NCBI GenBank assembly: GCA_963922205.1
Contig: CAWUHX010000297.1
Span: 115,001 to 179,000 of the forward strand
Length of the DNA stretch: 64,000 nt
Direction of reading: 5' to 3'
Origin: Romanomermis culicivorax
Lineage: Eukaryota > Nematoda > Enoplea > Mermithida > Mermithidae
The notes under the pieces are model-generated. The model was not told the origin of the DNA. It did not search any database and worked only from the letters and a program-made list of their open reading frames with translations. Position numbers and translations under genes: made by a program. Every line of letters starts with the position of its first letter. The stretch's first letter is position 1. Below, piece after piece: positions 12,601-24,600 of this stretch.

Positions 12601-15600
12601 TAGTTTTAAAAGTTAGTTCTGAGAGAAGCATACGTGACCAATAATAAGGGGCAACATGAAATGTAACAAACTTCAAGTTCTGAACAAGGAATTGAAGGTC
12701 AGTTTACAATGCAATGTGTATTGTTCACCCACCATTGTTCAGTTTCGAGGCTGGAGGGATGTTTGTAGTGGACATAGTCTTTCTAAAAGACTATGCAAGT
12801 TGGCCAAAGTTTATGTCAAAAGCAATCATCGTGTTATGTTTATATCTCCGGTTAGGTCGACAGACGTCAGCAATGTGACTATAGGCTGTCACTCAAAAGA
12901 GTTTCTTATAAGTAAAGGTCAGTACAGTGCAACAGTTCTCTATCAGAGTAGACACGTCCAGCTACTCCATAAGCTATGTTACAGCAACTGGAATCCAACA
13001 AAGGGTTGCAATAGAAAAGTGTGCAGGGTTTCCCCAACCTGCTTTCTACAGGCTCTGCTTAAAACTGGAAACTCAATGCTTGACATCTGTGAAGGGAGAG
13101 GTCTTCCAAGGGTAATTCCAATTGGCTTCCACTTTCACTTAAAAGGCGAGTAATAAATAACAATAAATATGTAAATAATAATGTTGTGACGTCCCCATTT
13201 CGAAGTTACCACAATAACAACATGCAACAAAAACAATGTTGGGAAAGAAGAATGAATCACAATCCTTCAAATTTAGTATATCCCCAACATCAGAAACTGC
13301 ATCAGGGCTAATATTTAAATGTTGTAAACCTCTCGATTTGACAATAAACCAACACTCATTTCAAAGACAAATGCTAATATACTGTATATTAGTATAGAAC
13401 GTATAACAAGGAGTTTTTTCCATCTCTTTTCGAGACCAAATCTTCATCCCAAGCCTATTCAGTTTCTCACTAACTGATCATAAGCATCACATAAAATATG
13501 CTCAGACCATATTTTGGCATCTCCTCTGTGAAGCTATGGGAATTTCTTGCACACTGTAACTCACCCTAGCCAGGATCTGCTACAGATCAGATTTTCAATC
13601 CAATTTTCTTTGACTGATCCTTCTCATGATTATCAATTGGTTGAAAATTGTCGAGCTCTGAGAGTGTCAGTTTAGAAATTCACCAGAACTGTATCAGTTG
13701 ATGTACTTGTTGAAAGAGAAATTTGCCCATATTTCTAACTGCTCCTCTCAGTTGAAAATTAAGTTTCACGTTAATAAAAGGGCTCATCAATCAGTTTTTT
13801 ATGGGTTATTTCCAGGCATGCAAGGTCTCATAACCATACATGCACATAGGGGGTAGGGGGGTCTACCCCCCCCTACCCCCTATGAGCATGTATGGTTATT
13901 TGGATAATTTACTCAAGCTGCAGCTTAAGATGAGGGTTAAATTTATATGTTATGCATTTGGCCAATGTTATAACTAGAGACTGGATTTCAAAGTTTAGAA
14001 CACCAGCAGATTAAGTGTTGAAAAAGTTGCAAATAATTTTCAAATTAGGTGCAATATTAGGGGCAAAAAATCTCTTTGTTTAATCTCAGTTTACAATCAC
14101 ACTAAAAATAAGGTACACAAAAGATACCCATGTAAAAAACATAGGCATGTATACCACCTTAACTGTGCAGATTGATACAGGAGATGTAGAAAGTATTGTA
14201 ATATATAGTGATACAGGAGGTGTAGAAAGTATTATAGTATGATCTGAATTCGTATGAAATGCAGAGCGATACAGGGTATGTTGGAGGAACACCCGAAGCA
14301 TGATGTAGAAAATACACCAGAGGCTTTTCACCTTGATGGAGTAAGTATGCTGAAGCTTTTGGACTCTTCAGAATCTAATTATTTTGCAGGCTTACTTGTT
14401 TCAGGATACGTTTTTCATTGATTCCCTATGCTTAAGCATTGTTTTAAGGATGCGTTCTTCATTGTTTTTTCTCATTTTTCATTGAATAAAAAAAACGTGC
14501 CTCAAACTTGAATCAATGAAAATGTGTTCTAATTCTAAAGAGTTGAAAAGCTTTGATGTACTTTCTACATGCAGGTGAAAGCTTCACGCGTAAATTCTAC
14601 ATGAAGTTCCATACATAGTTTCTACATCAATGTTGAATTTCAAACATTAAAGCCTTGGGCGTACTTTATGCACCCCTTGTTTTGCCTGGCACCTCATATG
14701 AATTTGGATCATATTACATTGCCCACTATACTTTCTACATCCTCCGGATCATTCAGCACCCTTAAGGTGGTATACTTTGATGCCTATATTTTGTACATGG
14801 GTATCCTTTATGAACCCCCTGTACAGGCCCATTTAACTGCTCACGAATTTCTTTACAATCAAAATGGAAAGTAAAATAGCATTTTATTCATTAACAAATT
14901 TAGTACATTCTAGTGTCAACTTTGTCTATGGGCAGACAAAATTGATATGAACAATGAAAAAGAGTGCTGTATGTCAGCAGATACCAAAGGTGCATGCAAA
15001 GTTTTTGAACAAAGTTCAGGTTTTTTCAGTAGCAAACAACTCCACATCAAGATTTTGAACTAGGCTTGAATTAAAATTTTTTCCTGCACATCTGAACAAG
15101 TACAGTGCTGCATCAGTGTATATCTTCCATTGTCCTTCTTTTCTCAGACCATGAGCTACCATATTAAATTTAATCTGACTACCATTATATTTGATCAGTA
15201 AATGGTAAAACCTACTTTTTTAAATTTTGAGTGAGTTGGAAGTTTAAGTTACCAAATTTTAAAAAAAAACATTACGTGCAAGTAGGTCTCAGAACCAAAA
15301 GAGTGCAAAAAAGAGCAATCAAAATGCATAAAAGATGACCAAAGGCACTTATTTTTATAATTTTTATGCTTATGGAACATTTTTGATTCAAAAGGAAATA
15401 TACATGCATCACCTAAAAATCTAGTTTCTAGTTATGACGTAAGTTAAAGTGCAAGTTATTTTGCAATTCAGATGTGACTTAGATCTTTCATACAAAAGTT
15501 CACTCTCATCTATGTTTTCAGATCGTTTTGGATCAAAGTATAACTATGTCAAAAGAAAATCCTAGCATTGTCGACTATTGGGTTAGACTTTTTAAAACTG

Positions 15601-18600
15601 AACTAATGATTCTGAAATTAAAGAATACTTTCTGCAGCAAAAGTTTGATTTTGGTTATATTATGGATTTCAATGGTGGAAAGCAAATCGGTAGTAAAGAT
15701 CAAACAAAACGTCTAGTGCCCGAATCTGAACCAGCTTTGTATACATTAAATGTAAGTTATGCAATGAAACGTGACTATGTCTGAGTTCCACATTACAGTA
15801 GTTTGATTCATTTTTCTCTTTTTAAGACTATGGTTAAATGTGGTCGAGTGCAACTTTTGACCCATCCATTGACAATGAATTACTTGTCTCATAAATGGTA
15901 AGAAGACAATTATTTTCCTTCGACAATCACTTCATCAAGTTAAATGTTAACAGGTTCACATATGGCATTTGGATTTTTCTATTCAATATAATAAGTTACT
16001 TATGTTTTGCTATATTTTTCACATACGGAATTTTGTTGTGGCATCAACAAATGAGGAACATTAGTTCGAATTACACAATGGAAATCCAGGTAAAAATAAT
16101 CATTTAAAAGTATTACTGCTGTCTTTCACTGCAACAGAATACAATAATTACAGTAAAACTGGTGCTAGTAAGATTTGAACCCTTCTCACTACAGCCACTG
16201 TCTCCTAACAGTGTTATGTTTAAGTCTCTGCTTAGGTCAAAAAACGTTAGCAATATAACTAACGAGTTGATCAGCTTGTATGCAACTAATTGCTGTAGGT
16301 CACTCAAAGGAGCTTGGAATGTGTAAAGGGCTGCTGCAGTGCAACAGTTCTTTAGGAGAACTAAACACAACCTTCAGTCACTACTCAGTAGCTGGAATCC
16401 AACAGCTTTCACCCAGAAAACTCTCAGGGTACTTCAGGGAACCTTACCCAATGGTCCTCATAAAGGTGGGCAATGTGAGATGCTGCAGCAGAATGGATAA
16501 ACACTAATTTGACAGCCGAACTTTACTGGCGTAAAACAACAATAACAGAAAATAAATGGTGGCGGCTCGCACAAAATAAACTAAATTATGAAAATGATCA
16601 TAAAATGTTACATATAGCCTTTTAAAGGCCGTCGTGTCCAGACAATGAGGCCATCTCCCCATCTTCACATTTTTATGGATGGGCTGCTTGCTACTGTAAG
16701 TGCATCCCCAACAACAGCTGCCAATGAGTTAACTGTTATGTTTAAAAGCTTTGCTTATGTCAAACAACACAAGCAATATGACTAGAAAGGGCTAGTGGCT
16801 TATACCCAACTAATTACCATAGGTCACTCAAAGGAGCTTCCTATTGATAAAGGGCTGATACAGGGCAACAGTTCTCTAGAACATTCGGTCGCTAATTAGT
16901 AACTCAAATGACACAAACTTGCAATCAAAAAGCAATCCGGGTTGCCCCAGATTCTTCTTGCAGGCTAACACAAAATATTAGAAATTCACTAAAATAATAT
17001 CCAGAAAGACCAGAGGCCTGCCCTGGTAGGGAATACAGTAAATATACATTTATGTAATTTTATTTATTTATGTAAATGAGGCTAGGGCTGTCGACTGTCT
17101 GTTTATTGGGTGGAACAGTACAAATATAAAAGTCGATGAAAGGGACTCATACTAGACCAACAAGAATTAGGATGACTTCTACTGTAAGTACATCCCCAAC
17201 ATAACAGGTGTTTATATGTCAGAGGATGGGGTATAGATAGACCTCCAGTAGTTCGGACCAAAGATCTCATAGGCATTTCGGAAAACTTTTGAAGGAAGTC
17301 TCTATTTGGTTCCAGAATGGAGCAGAACCATAAGAACGTTCAAAAATATGAGCTTATACGTTTGTTGACTGCATAGTCGACCGCCCTTGATACCCTGAGA
17401 TTTCTGAAGCTGCCTATATCTTTGGGGACACTCTTTATTATGAGACTTTGTATCACTAGCTAACACGAGAAGAACATTATAAATTAACAAACAACTGTGC
17501 CTTTCTGTGCTATTTTAAATTCCTTTTATTGTTAAAAAAGATGCATATCAATGAGGTGAAAGCCTGGGGACTTAGTGTTACAATCTTGGTGGCAGTAGTG
17601 AGACAGTGACTGTAGCAGGACTTTCACATGCTGTTTGATTAGTGACGATACAGAGTTGCCTAAACATACTTTGGTGGCTATATTCGGACAGTGGCTATAG
17701 TGGGATGGTGGCTATTGTGATATGGTGGCTATTGTGATATGGTGGTTGTAGCGAGACACAATCTAAGATTTGTACATTATATCACAAGGACAGCATTCTA
17801 TTGAGATTAATTGTGAATATGTTTTTCATAGAATGTGGCAAGTAAAATTTAAATTTAATTGGCAATAATGTAAAAAATTTATCTTATGAATGGAAATTAG
17901 TGAACTGACTCGACTAATCTTTGCTGCATTCAATTTTTATCCTCTCGCTTAGATTTTAGGTAGTTGCTGAGATAGTTTTAACAATTTTGTCCATAGTTTA
18001 CATGCGGCGATGCCAAGTTAAAGTTTTGTTAAAATCTAGTCAAGGTCTGAGGAGCTTTTCCCTTCCGCTAATAATACATTACCTGAAAAGATCACTCTTT
18101 ATATTACTAAAACTTCAGGGTGAACCGCCGCCTATAAATCTCACCATTTATTGTCGAATCACGTTAATTCTACTATTCACATTTTCGCTAATCTGCATAC
18201 TGAAAGAAATTTTCCAAATATATTGCAACGGCAGAGCATACTTTTCCGATTTGGTTAACTACGTCGAATGGGGTCTGTACGTGAGCGCTATCATTTTTTG
18301 TGCACCCCTTTTTTCGTCGCAACCAACCGTGCAATTTAATTGGGCGATCGGTAGTTTGGCATTATTTTTAACTTGGTTCAACATCCTTTTCTTCCTGCAG
18401 AGGTAATTCTATAATCCTTGATTTTAGCAGTAGAAAAAACGTATTGATATGAAATAATGCAAATTTTTCTGATCGTTAGAAGCATATGAATAATGATGTA
18501 TAAGCAGACTCTTATGTATGAAGTTGATGCTCTCCTCAACTGAAGTTAACATTTGGTCTATATGTCGAAATGAGACCTGGGTTAATTAGAGGATGAAGGG

Positions 18601-21600
18601 ACCCAATTAGCCACTCCACCTTCACTGGACAAATCCTGAGGTAGAAATAGGGGCAACAGTTTCATCTGTCAAAGTCTCAACAATAAATCACCAGATTCAG
18701 TTCACTAGAACTGTGAATGATATTCCAACTCTCTGAGCTTGAAGAACTTCGAATCAACGGGTAATATGGAGAAGTCGGGAAGAGAATCGGGTTGTGAATG
18801 TACACTTGCAAGGCCACGGTCCTCCCATGATCTAAGCTCTAACCTGCATTCATTTTGCTGTGAGATAATAATCAAATGTCTGAACAGTGAGGTACACTAT
18901 ATTTCCTGGCAAGTCGCTTCAAAGAATACAATGTAAAAATAATCAATAATAAAATAGCCATGCAGGCTGCTCTTCTTTCATCAATAAACAATAATGACCA
19001 AAAACAAGAACACAGGGACCTTTAATGCACACTGTCCATGAAAACTGGGGTCACTGCAATCCGCTTCGACTTGCAGGCTAATCTGCATGTGCATCCCCGA
19101 CAAGTTGGAAGTAGATGCCCTAATAGGTGGAGCATCTTTAATCCCTTGAGTTTCAACTGGGTTGAAACTTCTAGCGGTGGTTTCTGAGGTGGAAGGTTCA
19201 ACCGAAAATGAGAATATTATGAACTAAAAACGCCAGCTCAAATGGCTAAAGCTTCAATTTCTCAGCATGAGTGTAGACCAGATTTTTACGTGTAAAACAT
19301 CGACAGATTATGTGCAGAAAAACGTGCAAAGAATTTTCAAATTAAGTGCAATATTAGATGCAAAAAATCTCTCCATTTAACATGAATCTACATCGCTAAT
19401 TTCATTACAATCAACATAGAAAGTAAAATAGTATATTTGTTCTAGTAGAAACTTATTAAAAGACATAATATGCATTATTTTCGAGCATCAAATTATGTCA
19501 ACGGTAAGAAAAAATTGATTTGTACAATGGAAAGAGTGCTGTATGTCAGCAGACACCAAAGGTACATACCAAGTTTTGGACAAATTTCGGGTTTCTTAAG
19601 TAGTAAACAACTCCGCATCAAAGTTTTGAGCTAGGCTTGAAGTGAACTTTTCTTCTGCACGCAGCTGTGTATATCTCCTATTAACCTTATTTTCTCAGAC
19701 AATGAGCTTCAATATTACAGTTATGTACTATCAGTATATGGTGAAACCTGCTCATTTTGAAAATTTTCAGTGAAATGACAATTTTAGGTGCAAACTTTTA
19801 GAAAATTCTGCACAAGCTGCAAGTGGGCCTCAGAACACCAAAAAAGGTGCAAAAAGGTACAATCAACATGCATACAGAATGAGCAGAAGCACTTATTTTT
19901 GTCATTTTTAGGCTTCTTGAACATCCTCGATTCAAAAAAATTTATGTGCACCACCTAAAAATTCGGTCTCTATCTATTTCTTTCAGTGTACAATAGAGAC
20001 ACAATCGATTATCATTTTTGAGCATTCATGTAATGGGGCCATGAGGCTCAGGGGGGAGTACTGGTGACTCTTTTGTCTTAAGAACCGTAAAAAATGTATT
20101 CATTGTACAAGGTGGCTTGAAAATTGAAATTTGTGACTATTTTTGTTCGGAAATTGGCATTTTTCAGTGTAAAATAGGGCAGCCCTATGGATAGCCATAG
20201 GACTTGCGAATCCTTTTGGGGTGACCCAATATCTAGCCATATGACGGATTATTTCTGGCGGGGAGGATCCTTCCATCACACAGCATGCCCCTTACTACTA
20301 CCACTACAAACACAATTTTCAAACCATCCACGCGGCTCGGTTAGGGCATTTGGGTAATGTATACGCCTTGTTTGTAGGGAGTCGAGGGTTCAAACCTCTC
20401 ACCCAGCTTTATTTTTCTGATGCACAAGTCATATGGATTTGGGTATAGAAAATGAGAGTGAGGAATTGGTTACTAATTGCCGACCCTATCTAACTCACAG
20501 TAACAGCAAGAAATGATGCACTTGTGTGTCGTTCAGTCTCTCCTTTCAAATAACTTTCGAAATTAACACAAAAAAGCAAATGCAAATGTTTCATGCTACA
20601 ACAGAAGAGCCTTATCTTAGGTTCTCGACTTCGCAGTCTTACGGCATACTGTATCCTAATAGTCATCTTCTTGATTAAGCTTCTTTTGCCGGAAAATCAT
20701 TTGAACACTGCTCATACTATGTACAATCAACAGTCAGTTTATTTGGTAGCCTATCGTTTCAGGTTGGATCGCATTGGAATATATATTATCATGTTTCGTC
20801 AAGTGCTGGGTACCATTTTCAAGGTTTTATGCGTATTCAGCTTTTTGTTCATTGCTTTTGGATTGGCATTCTATTTATTGATGTGGCACAAAGTAAGGGA
20901 TATGGCATGCTTGAGATGAGATTGGGGACCAGTAGTTGAAACTCCGGCCGTTCACACCCGAATCTTGCACTTTTTAATTTCAATTTTTACAATTTCAAAT
21001 AAAACTTAAGATTTTAAATTGAATATCAAATTGGATTTCGAAAAATTGAATATAGCTTCAAAAAATTAAAATATAAAGAAATTAAAATATATTAAATTAA
21101 AGTGAAAAATCAGATCCAGAAAAGGAATAATTTCAATTCCAATATGAATCAAATTATAGATTTAAAAATTTAGTAAGTAATCAACTGAAAAAAATTGTTT
21201 AATTACAAAAAAAATTTTGAACTGAACAAAATTCAAAATTTAATTTTAGTTAAATTTTTAATCAAATTTAAAACTAGACTAAATTAAACTTGAAGTTAAA
21301 CAATTTTTCAATTTTTTCATTTTCATTTAATTAATCATTTAACATTTATAATTTGATATATAGTTCAATTTAATTTATTATTCCCAATTTTCAATTCAAT
21401 TTATTCTTCCCAATTTTCAATTCAATTTATTTCAATTTTGTGTAGTTTAAATTTTCCATAGTGTAAGTTGAGTTATTGTTAAATTTCTGAATTTAATATT
21501 TTCAGTCCTTAAAAATTCAATTGAAAATAGAATTCAAAATCGTTGTTCAGAAATTAATTCAATACTTATTTAAAGATTTAATTCAAAATTTAATTTAAAA

Positions 21601-24600
21601 TTTGATTTAAAATATTTGAAATTTGATTTAAAATTTAATTTAAAATTTATTTTAAAATTCAATTCAAAATTTAATTCAAAATTTAATTCAAAATTTAGTT
21701 TAAAATTTAGTTTAAAATTCAGTTTAAAATTATATCTAAAATTATATTTAAAACTCAATTTAAAATTCAATTTAAGATTCAATTTAAAATTTAGTATAAT
21801 ATTTTTTTCTCAATTTCTTTTAATTTTCACTCAATAAATAAATCGATTTGTGATTAGATTTATGGTATAATTTAATTTATTCCTGCCTAATTTTTTGTAG
21901 TTTGAATTTTTTAGAGTATGATTTGCTTAACAGTTTATTTTTCAAATTTAATATTTCAAATCTTTAAAAAATCAATCATTTCAAGAATTTTTTTTCTGAA
22001 TTTAATTTAACATTCAATTCAAAATTTAATTTGAGATGTAAATACTTTTTCAATCTTTTTCATTAATTAATCATTTGATATTTATAATTTATAGTTTAAT
22101 TTAATTTATAGTTTAATTTAATTTATAGTTTAATTTAATTTACAGTTTAATTAAATCTATAGTTTAATTTTAATTGTTCTCTTCAAGTTTCAATTTAATT
22201 CATTTTAATTTTTTGTAGTTCCAATTATTCAGAGTATAACTTGAGTTATTGTTTAATTTTTGACATTCATATTTTCAGTCCTTAAAATTCAATTCAAAAT
22301 TTTTGTTTAAAATTTAGTTTGACATTAAATTCAAAATTCAATTAAAAATTCCATTGAAAATTTAAATTTTATTCGAATTCTAGTTCAAAACTTGTATCTT
22401 TCTTCAATTTTTTTATAATTTGATAATCAAACTATTGAATGCTCGAAAATTTACAGGAACTAATTTTTATCTAGGAAACTGATAGCTTTTCGACACCATC
22501 TTCTTCCATCTTACAAAGCATCATGTTTACTATGGGCGAATTTGAATTTTCCCAAAATTTCATCGACCCATACGTCAATGGTCGTTTGATCTACAAGAAT
22601 TATACGCACGCTTTCTTGATTATTTTCGTGGTTCTATCATCCTTACTGCTCGTCAACTTATTAGTAAGAAATTCCCATTTTAAGTAGGAACATGTCGTTT
22701 TTCTTGAAACTTGCGGGGTACAAATGGCAGTGATCTACAATATTTCGAAGAATTGAATAAACTTATAATTTAGTTCTTATATGTTATAGCATAAGATTTG
22801 TTATAACATGGGATATGTTATGATATATCATATGTTATAACATGGGATATGTTATGATATATCATATGTTATAACATTGAACATGTTATGAGATGGGAAC
22901 GTGAGATATGCTATAATGTAGGATATGTTATAACATGGGATACGTTATAATTTAGGATATGCTATAATATGGCATGTGTTATAACATGGGACATGTAATA
23001 AAATTGGATATATTATAGCGTGAGATATATTATAATGTTGAATATGATATAATGCAGTATATGTTATAAATTGAGACATGTATTAAAATAGAATATGTAC
23101 TAAGATGACACATAATACAATAACGTTGAATATGATATAAGGTGATATCTATTATAAAATGAGATATGTAGTGACATATGATAGTTTATAGCATGGAATA
23201 TTATATAACGTGGGATATGCTATAACGTGGTATGGAATATGTTATAATATGGAATATGCTATAGCATAGGATATTTTATAACATGGGATAATGTTATAAC
23301 ACCGGGAATGTTTTTTTGTAGATTGGCTTATCAATCGACGATATCAAAGAAATTCAGCGTAATGCCACTTTAAAGAGGTTAACCATGCAAGTTGACTACC
23401 ATACGGACATTGAAAAGCGGTTGCCCAAAAGTTATTTGCACCGCTTAAATGTATCATCACGAGTTTTAGTTGTTCACCCTAATCGATGTTCCAAACGACT
23501 CATTCCATCAGTAAGAGCTTTATCACAGAAGTATCCAAAAATTAATTTAGTAAATCAATAATTTTCTCGCGCAAAGATTCATCATTAATGTTGTTCAAGT
23601 ATTCCTGCTACAGTAATCATTTAGGATAAAGTATATGGCCTTGAGCTTGTGAACATTCCCATTCAGAAACATATCTTTCAATTATTTTCAATTATTCATT
23701 TAATTCATCAAATTCATTTAATTCTTCAATTTATTTAATTTCTTCAATTTATTTAATTTCTTCAATTTATTTAATTAAATTAATTCATTGAATTCATTTC
23801 AATCCTTCACGTCCTTAAATTAATTTAATTAATTTAATTCATTTAATTCGTTTAATTCATTTAATTCATTTAACTCATTTAATTTATTCAATTCATTTAA
23901 TTCATTGAATTCATTTGATTAATTCAATTTATTTAATTCAATAAATTCATCCGATTCATTTATTTCACCTTCTTTGTTCAATTAATTTAATTAATGTAAT
24001 TTATCCAATTCATTCAATTCATTAACAGAAAGTTTTCCAAAAAAAATCCTCTCACAGCTAGGAAGACCATTGAATTTTTCCATTTAATTTACTGACTTAT
24101 CTGTAAAAATAATGAGGAGCCTATGGTTCACACAGGGTCACTGTAGTTGGGCGAGTACCGCGTTTTACGTCACAAAATAAACACAGTGACCACTATGCTT
24201 AAGTTACATAATGGATGGCATAAAAAACAAACAAAGGAAATATTTAGCAGACTGAAAAAGCCTACTCACGATTTTACCCATGAAAAATCATGTATTTTTT
24301 AATTTTTCACAAAAAATTTTGAAATTTCTGTACAAGCCTTTAAAATTTTCCAGGATAAGTTGTTCTGTACTCTGAAGCTTTTGGATATATATGCAACACA
24401 CCAAACAAACAGTCTATCTAAAGAAACGTTGATCGTGAAACTATGATCCGGAAACTTTGATCATGGAACTTAATCATGAAACTTCGATCATTAAATTTTG
24501 ATTATAAAATTCCACCATGAAATTCTTATGACGAAACTTTGATCATCAAACTTTGATCATGAAATTTTGATCATGAAACTGTGATCATGAAATTTCGATC

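Noticed and set aside
12656-13153. 165-codon + strand frame as an extra exon of the channel
   Set aside because: The sequence belongs to a repeat with copies at 16.2 and 16.7 kb, where the frame is not kept, and it would break the exon 11-12 phase match.
17987-18118. N-terminal extension of the S2-S4 exon upstream of 18119
   Set aside because: The frame is open, but the CTTCAG acceptor at 18118 gives the right phase after exon 15 and the upstream residues do not resemble TRPA.
21570-21837. Overlapping frames on both strands reading Lys-Phe-Asn-Leu repeats
   Set aside because: Produced by the AATTTAAAATTTA tandem unit, which lacks stops by composition.
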